From positions 50,884,873-50,948,872 of the forward strand of contig CM034300.1 in the NCBI GenBank assembly GCA_019925795.1: DNA of 64,000 bases, written 5' to 3'. Source of the DNA: Dendrobium chrysotoxum (taxonomy: Eukaryota > Streptophyta > Magnoliopsida > Asparagales > Orchidaceae). Below, one piece after another: positions 22,801 through 34,745 of the stretch; position 1 is the first letter of the stretch, and every line of letters begins with the position of its first letter. A program made the position numbers and the translations under genes. Below the pieces are notes generated by a model. It saw only the letters and a program-made list of their open reading frames with translations. It was not told where the DNA came from and did not search any database.

Positions 22801-23821
22801 GACCACTAAGTGGTCAAATTCTTGAGCTCATGCTAATTGATTCAGCTCTTAATCACTCCAGCAGTCTTAATTAGTTTCTAGAACATCCTTAGTGCTATTC
22901 ACAGCCCTTGGATGAAGATCAAATGACCCATAATACTCCTATGTACAAATGGGGAGCAAGGACCCTTTCCACATGGCATGTCCTCTTGTCCTTTTGATTC
23001 TCTGCTCTCAACAACTCCCATGGCACATGTTAAGCATCTAAGAGCCCATACAAGTGATCTCGGCCATCCATTTGAGCTGTGAGAGTTTCAATTGGCCAAA
23101 GCTCTCAAAATGAGGGTGATTCGAACCCTAGCACCCTCTCTCCATTCAAGCTCTCCTAGAGCTTAAACTCATTTCATTTGAGCATTCTAGACCCCTCTCT
23201 ACCTTTCTCCAGTAGAAATCCACCACTCAAACACCACCGGTGGTGAGATTTCAGGCGAGCCAAGGCTAAAATCCATCCGACTAATTTTCTTATTGATCCA
23301 CAGCTTTTCAAATTGTGCTTTCGTCTACAAAATGGAGCGTGGAAAATCTACAAATGCAACAATCCATTAAACGGGCTAAACCGTCCATTAACTTGGGTAA
23401 AATCTTAAACCCTAGCTTAGGGCACTTGTAATTAATTAACATTTTGAAAAGAACATTTTTAACTTTGAAATTATTTCCCCACTAATGCTCTTCATTAGTG
23501 TGTTCTATGTTTAAAATTTTATCAAATAGTATTGGTTGGATCGAAAGAACAAGTCATTTCATCATTTCTAAGGGTGTAAATGGCAGTTTCCTCGGATATG
23601 CAAGATCTGAGCCTTTGATTTTTTTTAATCAATGGTGCATATCCAGCCTTTTCGCCTTATGATCCGATTGTGCGGTCTGCTCGGTTGATGTGATCTCAAT
23701 CTGGCGACATAACAGCCGTTTAATCCATGCAGCGGAGGATCTAACGGCTGTTGAGCGCTGCTAACTCATTCAAGTGGAAAGTGCGTGGGTTTCATCGCAT
23801 TCCAATCATTCGACTATGACT

Positions 23822-23864
23822 GCGCGGTGGCGCAATCATTTTCAATGATTAACCTTCACCGCGC
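23822..23864 (+). other. GC-rich inverted repeat in copy A
   Basis: GCGCGGTG at 23822-23829 is exactly complementary to CACCGCGC at 23857-23864, with a 27-base loop. Copy B has a hairpin at the homologous place but with different stem bases. Confidence 0.6.
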
Positions 23865-23929
23865 TTTTTTATCCAATGAATCCCATGCCGCCATGTAAGC
23901 TCCCGCTGCCGCCAAATTGATTTGATTTT

Positions 23930-25130
23930 TTTTAATTTGTTTTAAATTGTATTAAAGTGCTGATTTCTTAAAAAAAATTAAAAAAAATATTTATCTCAAA
24001 AATTATATATTTTATATCAAATTAAAAAGAATTTAAAATGCATTAATTTAAAATTAAATTAAATTTAAATTAATTTTATATATTTAAAATTTCAAAGCTT
24101 TAATATAATTAAATATTTAATTAATATTTAAAATAAATATTAATTTAAATATCTTTAAAAAAATTTAAAAATTATTTTAAATATATTAATTTAATAAGTA
24201 AGACCTTTTGTTTATTATTTTAAATGGAAATTTTATTTTAAAATGTCTAATATATTTTAATAATTTAATTATCTAAGTATGTTTTTAACATGTAATTAAT
24301 ATTTAGTTTAATTTTGAATTAAATATTTTTCAAAAAAAATTTATTAAAAATTTATTTTTAGAATATTTTAGTGATTAAGGACATATTATTTAAAATATTT
24401 TCAATTTAAAATTTAAATTTTTTTGAGACATATTTTAATATTTTAATAATTTTAAATTTATTAAATAGTTAAATATTTAATTAATACTTTATTAAATTTT
24501 AATAACTTTGGAAAAGTTAAGTAAAATCATTTTAAATAATCTTAAATTTTAAAAAAATTAAGTATTTTAATTTCAAATTAAGTTTTAGGAATTAAAAACT
24601 TGATTTATCTAAATTAATTATTTAGTTATTTTAATATTTAATTAAAAATAATCTTAAATAATTTTTAAAATTTAGATAAAATCATCTTAAATAAAATTAA
24701 AATTTCAAAAAATAATTAAGTTTTAATTTTATTTAATTTAAAAATTACTTTAATTATTAAGTAATTTTAAATTAATTTTAAATACCTTAATTAATTTAAA
24801 ACTTCAAAAATTCATAAAAAATTAAAATAAAATCAGAAAATTTAATATAAAATATCAAAATTTTCATGAAATTAATAATTTTAATTTTAATTTATTTTTA
24901 GAATTAAAACTTAATTTATTTTAATTAATTTGAAATATTTGATTATTTTTAATATTTAATTAATATTAAATTAAATATCAAATTAAATATTTTTAAAATT
25001 AAATTTTTTTTTTTAAATTATTTTAAATAATTTTAGGGGTCTCTCAAAATATTTTAGAATTATTTTCAGATATTTTGATATTTTAATTTCAAAGACTTAT
25101 ATATATATATATATATATATTAATTCTTTA
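23930..25130 (+). other. Extremely AT-rich block of copy A
   Basis: About 1.2 kb made almost only of AATT/TTAAAT runs with a (TA)n tract at about 25098-25120. Homologous in position to 42540-43330. No coding potential. Confidence 0.7.
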
Positions 25131-25944
25131 ATGTTTAAGAGATCCCTTAAAATTTTATGATCAAGTATGCTTGAATAGCATTGATTGGGAGTAATGATTA
25201 ATCAATGGACAACTACTTTATTAATTATTCATTGATTAATCTTCTAATTAATTAAGTGTTAGTTTGACTTGCATTCTTAGGACGCACACACCCACTTAGA
25301 TTAGGCTCTCCTAGTGTTAGGAGTTGATTGTGATCATGGCGTATATGTTATTCATATATGTATTTTTAAGGGTTAGGTGAAACCTTGATTTGAACTCATT
25401 TAACCTAGTGACACTAAGGACAATAATTATGGACTTTATCTTAATGGACTTATGTAAAACTTAGGATTCATGTACACATCCTTTAAGGATGAACTTCAAC
25501 ACACTTAAACATAGTGACACTACCTACCTTACGTTAGGAGCTCACTGATTTTAAAAATTGTTAAACCACTTAATTAAATGACTTAAGCTTAAACCCTTAA
25601 TTAAGCATTAAAGACTTCCAAAAAATACAATAAGTCCAAGTTAATTCCAAAAATTCTACATAATACCTAAAACTAACCAGAATTTATTTTCAAATTTAAA
25701 AAAATAAAAACCACTTTGATTTGACATCAGATTCAAGTTTAATTCAAATTTAATTAAAAATTAATATTTAATTAATTTAATTAATTAAAAATAATTAAAA
25801 ATTCCAAAAATTTCTCAAACACTTGATAATCCCTTCTTAGATCATTTCTAATCTTTAGAGGTGTTTTTAAGAAGTTTGGAATTCATTTGGACTCAAATCA
25901 TTAAAACACCTAAATTAGTCTGGTGATTATGGAAAGTAATTAAT

Positions 25945-27098
25945 ATTTAATTTATATGATCATATCATCCAGGACGATCGCAAGATCGTCTGGGATGATC
26001 AGGATCGTCGAGTGTGTTTCAGCTGTACGTCCAAAGCGGTAATCAGGATGATTTTGGCACTTTTTGAACTAATCGCACAGGATCATATCAATATCATTCT
26101 GGACGATCAAGTCATTTGAGGTTGTCCAGCACAAGTTCCTCTGGACGACTAGAGCATTCTTCTAGATGAAATTCCTAAATTTACACTAGTTATCCCGGAA
26201 GATCGCAGAATCGTATGGGACGATCTGAATAATTTTTTCTACTAATCGTCCAGAAGAGCCAGATCATCAAGGCTGAAATAGGTGATTTTGAACTGATCAT
26301 ACAGGACGATCTATCGATCGTCCTGGATGATATTGGCCGACCAGTTAAGATTTAGAGCAAATTTTGAGTCCTTTTATAAAAGATCTTTTTCTTCCAATAA
26401 GAAAAATCTTTTGCCACTTTCCTTTACAAAGAAACCTTAGAGAGAGAGAGTTTGGGAGAGAGAGAGAGGATCTTATGAGGTGGAGTTTATGAGGGATTCA
26501 CAAAGGTTGCTCCAAGCAAGGATCAGAGTCATCTTCTACGTTCATCGTCTCTCGTACTGTCGGTGTACTTTATGGGAGGATCATTTGTAAGAAGATCTGG
26601 GTTCTCTGCTCGCTTCAGGAGGAAGCAAAACGAGTTCAGGTTCTCTGCCTACTTTAGGAGGAAGCAAAAGGAGTCGGGGTTCTCTGCCCGCTTTAGGAGG
26701 AAGCAAAAGGAGTTCAGGTTCTCTGCCTCATCGGGTTGGTGGAAAGGAGTTTTGTATAGGATTCTCCACCTTGCTGTGGGAGCAGAAGGAGAGTCACTTT
26801 TGTGTTAATGCAATACCCGGAGGAGAGGCTCCGGGGAGTGGACGTAGGTCAAGTTGACCGAACCACTATAAAATCTGGTGTGTTCTTTCTGATTATTTTC
26901 TACACTTTATTTTTCATTTATTATCTGCTTGGGTGAAATCTATGATTGATCTTTTCTCTTATGTGTTTCTTGTTTTCGCTGCAAATCATCGAAAGATTGT
27001 TCCTGTTGCTTACGAATTTTTAAATACCCAATTCACCCCTCCTCTTGGTTAACCTCGGGACTAGTTCATCAGGGCTTAACATCCCTATAGAACTTTCA
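25945..27098 (+). repeat. Partial SIRE-type LTR inside copy A
   Basis: Plus-oriented and missing its 5' start (no TGTTA). It retains paired GTCC/GGAC quasi-palindromes (25965-26340), a canonical TATAAAAG at 26375-26382, a GA-rich run (26433-26470), a 39-bp minisatellite and the U5 core with GGAGTGGACGTAGGTCAAG (about 26836). It ends precisely at ...GAACTTTCA 27098. Its sequence is closest to the LTR of element 1. The loss of its left part together with 2.1 kb of copy A points to one deletion after insertion. Confidence 0.8.
26600..26728 (+). repeat. 39-bp minisatellite in the partial LTR
   Basis: The unit GGTTCTCTGCC... restarts at 26600, 26639, 26678 and 26717, an exact 39-bp period. Because 39 is a multiple of three it also reads as a 13-residue repeat (FSARFRRKQKE-like), but I regard the coding as incidental. 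Confidence 0.85.
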
Positions 27099-27857
27099 TG
27101 ATCTGCTCTAGATGTTGGCCCCAATTCCTTAAAACTTAAATAATATCCCCCACTCTTTCATAAAAAGATCAGGCTTATGGATTTTAAGCACCTAGGTGGT
27201 TTACTAGCTCCCTAAACTAAGTCGGGGTAAGTCTAAATTTGTTCTACGTTAGCTACATCCAAGACACTATCGTTTAATGCCCAATTTGGATTAGGATCTG
27301 AGGTAGACCAAAAATCTTAAGTCTCCAACTTTTGAGAATATAAGCCCATATTTTTAATAAATTGAAAACTCAAATTAAAAATTCTCTTTAATCAAAATTT
27401 AAAGGCCAACACATTGGGTTGACTAGGGTGTAACTTTAGTGTTTTAAAATCTCAAGACACCTCCAACCAATCCTTCTTTGACCTCCAGAAATAAGTACTC
27501 TAACTTAATCCACTCCCATTTGAAATTTCAATTTTAATCCTTTGATATTACTCCTTGAGAATTCTTAAAAAATTTTTATAGTTAGTTTAATCAAAAGTAT
27601 TTGTAGGAAACTCTAGTTTTCTATGATATAATTAACTATGAGGGCTTACACTTATAGGAGATTTAGAACCCAGATCAATTTTCAAACTCATTTTTTAAAA
27701 CTTATTTAATTTCCTTTAGGAAAATTAAAATTAATGATGATCATTTTGGTCATATTCAAATGATTGATAGTAAACGATATATTCTTTCCTTAGGAAGATA
27801 TATCGTTCTATTATCATGACTTTGATTAAGAAAATAAAGATCCCTTATCTAGATTAT

Positions 27858-29421
27858 TATAGTTCATTGATATAATGATAGTTGATTTTTATGTTTTTTA
27901 TCCTGGCATGAAAAATCAGGTTGTTGGCAAGAGCCATGCTGATTTATTCTCATAAAAAATGTTAGTTGCAATCAGTTAAACCTCTTAAAATTTAGCAAGC
28001 AATCTATAAAGACAAATAACATCCAAAGTGGTGGAGAATAAGGCTCTGAATTCTTCTTCCGTAGATGATTTAGTTAAAGTGACTTGCTTTTTACACTGCA
28101 GGATATAAGGTTGGTCCCGAGAAAAGGGAAGAATCTAGTAATTAATTTTCTATCTATGGAATCCATAGCCCAGTCTACATCTATGTATGGGGTAATTGTG
28201 AGTTGTTGCACACAAGAGGGAGGCCATAATGGAGAGGGATTGATAATAGCTGTTTGTGGGACTTTGCATTTGTTGTCATATATGGTTTGTAGCAAATGCA
28301 ATGTCCGGTCTAATGATTGTTAGGTATTGTAAGGAACTTGCCTGTTTTTTATAAAGGTTTGGATTGCAAAATGGTTAATCAGATAGAAGACATTTGAATG
28401 GTTTGAGCATTATGGGCATCGGGGCTGGTTTGCAAGTGGAAAATCCAGCCGTATAAAGTAGATCACATGCATAATGAGTTTCATGAACAAAGTATCCATT
28501 TGTTATTTTTGTTACCTAAATACCCTAAAATAGTGATTTTGAGCCTAGTTGTTTGAGGGAGAATGCAACTTGTAACTTGGAGATGAGCTATTGTATGGTG
28601 GAAGGATGGTTTTCGGTAAGGAGGAGCAAGTCATCTACATAAGTAGATAAATATGAACCTGATTGTACGAGTATATGAGTGAGGAAGGATCAAATTTATT
28701 GAAGTGAAAGCCAAAATCTACTATAAATGACATGAATTTGGTGAACCATTGTCAAGGATCCTATTTAAGACAGTATATGGCTTTGTGTAGTTTGCAGACA
28801 TAGTTTGGGAATTTAGTTTCAATCAATCCTAGTGGTTGCTTTATATATATATATATATATATTCAATGAGGTCTCCATGGATAAATGCATTATAAACATC
28901 AAGTTGGGGAACATTCTAGTTGTGTTGAAGAGATATGGTGAGGAGTATTTTGATTGTGGACATTTTTGCAACTAGACTAAAGGTCTCCTTATAGTTTATG
29001 GCGTACTCTATGTTGAAGCCTTGAGGGACTAAATGAGCTTTGTAGCATTCAATTTATTTATCAGGTCTGAGATTGGTTTTGTAAGTTCAGAGACATCCAA
29101 GTATGGAGATGTTTTGTGGATGGGGAATTAGAGCCCAGGTACCTATTTTTTAAGTGCTAGAAATTCATTTAACATAGCAGTGTACCAAGGTTGAAATTTT
29201 ACTTCTAGCGTATAGCTGGAAGGTATTGATAGGATTGAGGTGGTGGCTAATAGGCCAAATTTTGGGTTTGAGATGCCCTATTTTAATCCTTATTTCCATG
29301 GGATGAATATATGAGTGAGGTTGTAAGATAGGTGGAAGTGTAGGTTGTAAATTTATTGATAGTGAAGGTTTTGAAGGAGAAGGATATGATTGTGATATAG
29401 GGGAGAGGGTGTTTATATGTG
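27858..29421 (-). pseudogene. RT-RNase H half of a split Copia element (X)
   Basis: Minus strand, from high to low coordinates: a Ser/Pro-rich linker with HPMEIRIKIGHLKPK (about 29300-29260), RT with YKAHLVPQGF and QLDVYNAFIHGDL-like segments (29080-28880), an intact YVDD box at 28630-28641, then RNase H with YIDVDWA (28187), FLGTNLIS, and FHARIKNIKINYHY (27915-27870). It is cut at 27857 by copy A. Stops and a (TA)n insertion near 28843 inactivate it. Its integrase half lies at 49438-50636. It is not SIRE-like; lineage within Copia not determined. Confidence 0.82.
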
Positions 29422-29439
29422 TGTTGACCTCATTTTCGT

Positions 29440-30340
29440 ATAAGGTCAGTAAAACAAATCCAGACCTTAGGATCTTTCCAATCCTTAAGATTAATCTTAA
29501 CCCTAGGATCAATCTGATCTTAGATCAATCCAGACTTTAAATATTAATCTAGACTCAAATTAATTTTAAACTCACATCAATCAAACTCCAAGCTAATCTA
29601 AAACCTAGGATTCTTTCCAGACTTCAGATCCTATGATCTACTCTAGACCCTAGGATTCCTCTAGACTTTGCATCTTAGATCTATTTAGATCTTAAGATCA
29701 ATGCAAACTCCAAATGCTAGGATTTTTAGACTTTAGGATTCCCCCAAGTTTCAGGTCCTAGGATTAACCCATATTCTAGATCATCCTAGACCTCAGATCC
29801 TATGATTTCTAAATTTTAGGATTTTCCTAGATTTCTAACCCTAGGATCTACCCTAACTTTAGATCAATTTAGGTCTTAGGATTCTCCTAGACCTTAGATC
29901 TATCTAGACCCTAGGATCTACTCTAGATCCTAGGATTATGCCAGACTCTAGATCATATGATCTTCTTAGACCCTAGGATCTACTCTAGACCCTAGGATCC
30001 ATCCAGATCTATCTAGATCTTAGGATCTATCTATACCCTAGGATCTTCCTAGAATTTAGACTTTAGGATCTACTCTAGATCCTAAGACTCTTCTAGAATC
30101 CAAACCCTAGGATATCTAGACTCCAGGATCTTCCTAGAGTTCAGTCCCTAATATCTACTCCAGACCCTAGGTTTCCTCCAGATCAACCTAGATCATAGAT
30201 CTATCCTAACCCTAGATCTATCCTGACCTTAGGATCTACCCAAATCTTACACCTATTCTAAATCCTAGATCAACTTGGGCCTTAGGTCAATCTAGATTCA
30301 AATCAGATCAAACCCCTAATCAATCTAAATTTCAAAATCA
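29440..30340 (+). repeat. Degenerate ~20-bp CTAGG/GATCTA array in copy B
   Basis: About 0.9 kb of variants of CTAGACCCTAGGATCTACT, with runs of CCTAGG, TCTAGA and AGATCT palindromes. Counterpart of 20945-21380. Confidence 0.75.
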
Positions 30341-30839
30341 TGACCTTTAACTAATCTTCATCTTAATTCAAACCTCAATACTTGAGCCAGCCTTCTGTCA
30401 AGATGCAATCTTTATCCTATCATATATGATCATCCCAAATGATTATGAATGATTTGGACAACTCAAATTTAAGCATTTAATACCAAAATCCAGCTTAAAA
30501 CTAGAAATCTAGATCAAATTCCAAGGCTAAAGGTCTAAGTCCTAAAAGCCTTTTCCAGCAAATCTTTGAACACTTCAAAACCCTATGAAATGACCTCTGA
30601 TTTAGGGTTTGTTAGTTCCACACTGATGTTACATGTATCTAGAGGAAACCCTCCAAATTTGAGCTCATTCTGAGGTCTCTAACCCCAGAAACTAAATTGA
30701 AATCCAAAGGCTGTAAAATCTTCAAATATTTACAGTCTATGCTACTAGACCTACCACCCAGTGGATCCTGACCTTGGAGCCTTCTCTGAACTCTCAAATC
30801 ACTTCCATACACTTGATTATGACTCATTGAATAATAAAC

Positions 30840-31540
30840 TGTATTTTATTGGACTCAATTTGACCCCTAGTTGACCGAGGGTCAAAATGACCAAAATACC
30901 CCTATGGGGTGTGAATTGTCACTTTGAACCAAATGAGCTCGAAATCAAATGCAACCACTTCTAACAAGTTTTAAATACCAAACCATACATGTTAAACCCA
31001 AACCAAGATCTTGGGTCAATAAGGTTGACCAAGTCAACCAGGTTGACCAAACAGGCCCTTAAGGGTCAAAACAGGTCATTTTGACCAAATGACCTCCTTA
31101 GACCTTAGGACCACGTCCATTGGTCTCCAAATATCATTTTAAATATGTTGATCCCATTCCCATACCCTGGACCCACCTGGTTGACCAAGTCAACCAGAGG
31201 TGACCTAAGGCCCATTAAGGGCCCAAATAGGTGATTTTGACCAAATGACTTCCCCAAACTTTGAGACCACTACCAGTAGGCTCAGAATATCATTCTGAAC
31301 AGGTTGGACCCAATCCCTGACCCTGGGTCAACTTGGTTGACCAAGTCAACCCAATTGACCCATTAAACCCTTTAAGAGGTAAAATATGTTATTTGATCTA
31401 GATAATCATCCCAGACCTTGAAACGACCTTCACTAGACCTCAAATATCACATCAAACCATTCCAGCCCAAACCCTGACTCTAGGTCAGCCTAGTTGACCA
31501 GGTCAACCTAGGTTGACCAGTTCAACCCTTAAGCTCTTTC
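30840..31540 (+). repeat. 156-bp minisatellite with W-box palindromes, copy B
   Basis: TTGACCNNGTCAA occurs at 31025, 31181, 31337 and 31494, spaced 156, 156 and 157 bp. Each lies in a diverged repeat unit that also contains CCCTGGGTCAAC and a CCCTTAAGG-like segment. Additional single TTGACC boxes flank each palindrome. Confidence 0.75.
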
Positions 31541-31901
31541 AATTTGAATCAAACTTCAAGTATACTAAAGACTCAATCAAACTCTCCTGGCCATACCCTT
31601 CAGTGATTTTGAATTGATTGGACTCTTGACTCAGTCAACATTTGACCTAGTCAACTGAGCCCAAGTCCAGTCAGAATTGACCCATTTGAATCAAATTACT
31701 AATTATTAGTGAATCAACTCATTCAAAACCTATCAAATCTTTGATCATATTCTATTCTAGAGTTCAATTGCATTCAAGTCTAATATAAGCCAAATCTTTA
31801 GGATTTTTGACCAAAAATCAATTCACATGTTTAGTTAAATACCCATTAGTTTGCTTGTATACCTATTTAATTCCTTCAAACTCCCTTCAAGTCATTTAAA
31901 C

Positions 31902-33372
31902 TAAAAGTTCGATAGGGATGTTAAGCCCTAGTGAACTAGTCCCGAGGCTAACCAAGAGGGGGGGTGAATTGGATATTTGAAACAAAACAAAAATCTTTTT
32001 ATAACGTGCAGCAGAAACGATTTAAAACAACGATAAAAAGATCAATGAGAGATTTCACCCAAGCAGATAATCGCAACAAAATAAAGTGCAGAAAAATAAT
32101 AAGAAAGAACACACCGGATTTATAGTGGTTCGGTCCAACCGGACCTACGTCCACTCCTCGGAGGTACCCTCTAAGTATTACACTAAACCAAAAGTGCCTC
32201 TCCTTCAGCCCCCACAGCTAGGCGGAGAAGCCCTTACAAAATCACTTCCACCTTCCCTGATGCGGCAGAGTAGCCGGGTCCTTTGACACCAAAGAGCACT
32301 TCTTCTTCCCAAAACTTCCTTCGAGACAAGCCTTGAATCTGACGGTACTTAGGTGTAAGCCTGCCGGAGCAATCGTGTGAACCCCCTCACACTCCCTCGA
32401 GAATCCCCCTTCCCAGGCTCTTCTCCCTCTCAAACTCCACCCTTTCCTCTCTCCCTTTCAAGCTCTCTCTTCAAGTTTTCTCCAAAAGAACGAAGCCTCA
32501 ATGGATGCCAAAGACACTTATCAAGTGCCTTGAGAAAGCTTAAATAAAAAGCTCCAAAAACCCTTCCAAATTAGTTTTGGTGGCAAATATCGTCCAGGAC
32601 GATCGCCGAATCGTCCAGGACGATGGGCTCCAAAAGATGGCTTCAGAAAACCCTAAAAACTCAATTCTGCCACCAAAGATCATCCAGGACGATCTCAGGA
32701 TCGTCCAGGACGATGTGCTCCAAAAGGCGGCTTCAGAAAACCCTAAAAACTCAATTCTACCGCCAAAAATCATCCAGGACGATCGCAGGATCGTCCAGGA
32801 TGATGTGCAGAATTTGACCTGATAGTCCCGTACGATCCTGGGATAGTCCAGGACGATTAGAACAAATTTTGCACAAATCATCCAGTACGATATATAGATC
32901 GTCCAGGACGATTAGAACAAATTTTGACTCTTAAATCCTTGCCTAAATTATCATGGCGGCTAGGGTTTTGAGATCATATTGGATCGTCCAGGACAATATA
33001 AAAATCATTCAGGATGATTAGGTTAATGAACAGATCATCCTAGATGATCAGAAATCGTCCAGTACGATTTGTTCAAAAGTTGAACTTCTGGTTTTGACAG
33101 GATCTCACTCCCCCTAAGTATGTGTACACATGGTCATAAATAAACATATACCATTACAGGACTTGACTCAAGGAATTAAAATGTACATCAATGAGAAATA
33201 CAATAAAGCCTATTCTACTCATTCTTGAGTCTTGAATCTTTCTTGTATTGATGCATGCTGTTCCTGAAATGTTAGTACATACATAAATAAATATACATTC
33301 CAAATATTAGAAGATGTGAGCCATAATGTTTGTTATCATCAAAATAGAAACTTGTGAGCCAGAGTCGTAACA
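31902..33372 (-). repeat. LTR 1 of the gag-only array (3' side)
   Basis: Minus strand reads TGTTACGACTC at 33372 and ends ...AACTTTTA at 31902, where the sister copies end TTTCA. U3 holds paired ATCGTCCAGGACGAT motifs in a 90-bp tandem repeat (32583-32815). The TATA-like TTTTTATTTA is at 32541-32550, and the U5 core lies at about 32270-32090. Confidence 0.9.
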
Positions 33373-34745
33373 ATCTCCCCCTTTTTGATGATGGCAAACA
33401 TTACTGGTTGAATTTACAAAAAAGATATTTTCTCCTAATCTCCCCCTCACTAAGAAAAAGTCTTTTAAAAACAGGGAGAAATACTTTCTTCTTTTTTTTT
33501 ATTTTTAAAATAACTACAAGTCTTTTAAAAACAGGGAGAAATACTTTCTTTTTTTTTATTTTTTAAATAACTACAACAACAATTTGATGTAAAACAAATA
33601 ACACAAAAATAAATATCGCAAATACAACAGTACGTAAAAAACATCACAAATATAACAGTACGTTCTCCCCCTTTGACATTATCAAAAAGAGGAGGAGCAA
33701 AAATTTGAAAAGTCACCTCTTAAGGTTCTCCAAAACTTGGTAAGACATGAATTGACTTCTTTGAACCCAAAAAGGTTAGAGAATCAGAAAATGTAAATCC
33801 AAACTCAGGTTTTTTTTTAAAAAGGCGAAAAAACTTTTTAAGCCAATATCTAAATCAAGGAACAAATTAGATAAGGAAACAAAAATCTTTCAAAACTCCT
33901 TTCATGAAATACATCTAATAGAAGATTGATGCAATGTAATGAATCAAAAAATCTTGATTTTCAAACTCAAGTAACGAATCTATCAAAAAGTCATAAGAGT
34001 TTTCTAAACTTTAGAGATTTACAAGAATGGAAGCAGCTTTTATGGGCTAATTTTGTGCCTCTTTTTCAATTTGTTTGGCGCTTTGCGCATCTTTTAATTT
34101 TTGATACACTTTGTGTATTCAATTTGGCAATTTCGCATCTTTTCAGTTTTGGGCTCATTTTGTGCCTCTTTTCAATTTGTTTGGCGCACTGCGCATCTTT
34201 TGATTTTTATAAATTGCCTCCTTTCTAAATCTTTAAAATCAGCAAACCTTATTCTTATGATAAAGACGAACAACCTGAATAAGATAATCTTGAAGTTGGT
34301 TCAATAATTTGCAAAAGATTCCTACGAGATAGAAAAAATGTTGGGAGATGAAAAAAGTTTTAATTTCAAAAACCAATTTATAATCTGAAACAGATTTTGA
34401 CTCAAAAGTAAGATAGCCTTATTCAAAGAAATGAGATAGAGAGACAAAATCATGAGTTTTCTTTCTTTACTTGATTTTAGAGAAATCAACCATAACTAAC
34501 AAAGTATTTAGAAAATACAGGAGGTAAATTTTCCATTTTTAGAAAATAAGATCTTAAAAAAATGATTTAAAACAAGAGGTGTTATGTGTGTGCTTGATCA
34601 GAGGAATAATAAAAAACATCAAAAAAAATATTAAAAGGAAAAATAAAAATACTAAAATACAGAAAACACAATGAATAAAATAATAGTAATAGAAAAACAA
34701 AACAAAAAATATAAACACACAAAAAGAACATTAATTTACATCAGC
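33373..34745 (-). other. Non-coding 3' part of internal region 1
   Basis: Between the gag stop and LTR 1. The polypurine tract (AAAAGGGGGAGAT on the minus strand) is at 33373-33385. Two further purine runs occur near 33441 and 33664. A 72-bp tandem duplication (33450-33580, unit containing TCTTTTAAAAACAGGGAG) and two copies of a roughly 110-bp unit with TTTGTTTGGCGC and TGCGCATCTTTT (34050-34205) are present. No conserved protein seen on either strand. Confidence 0.7.

Larger units (their letters stand above)
20936..27857 (+). repeat. Long-LTR family, copy A (truncated at both ends)
   Basis: Same-orientation relative of copy B. The order of blocks is shared: degenerate CTAGG/GATCTA array, paired TTGACC boxes, a GC-rich block with a hairpin, a long AT-rich block, then a final block beginning GATCTGCTCTAGATG (27101) that matches 46256. 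It lacks the TGTTGACCTC start and the last 250 bp seen in B. Its left neighbour is Gypsy gag and its right neighbour is Copia RNase H. About 2.1 kb equivalent to roughly 44100-46250 of B is missing and replaced by a partial Copia LTR (25945-27098). Non-coding. Borders are accurate to about 20 bp. Confidence 0.7.

Noticed and set aside
26563..26808. Open frame with a 13-residue repeat (FSARFRRKQKE)
   Set aside because: Explained by the 39-bp minisatellite in an LTR leader. 39 is divisible by three, so open reading is expected by chance.
29440..30340. Telomere-like CCCTAG repeats
   Set aside because: The plant telomere unit is CCCTAAA in perfect tandem. Here the spacing is about 20 bp and the core is CCTAGG/GATC, inside an LTR.
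32577..32822. Open frame with a 30-residue repeat (IVQDD...ENPKNSILPPK)
   Set aside because: It is the 90-bp LTR tandem repeat read in frame. It lies in U3 opposite to the element's transcription, is disrupted in LTR 2, and has no homologue among protein families I know.
32580..32930. CRISPR-like spaced repeats
   Set aside because: The repeats are degenerate quasi-palindromes in a plant LTR with 6-base gaps, there are no unique spacers of regular length, and no cas genes are present.
33926..34228. 100-codon open frame (and its twin at 37823-38125) as a membrane protein gene
   Set aside because: Plus strand, antisense to the element. Its hydrophobic look comes from a duplicated T-rich unit, and no start context or homologue supports it.
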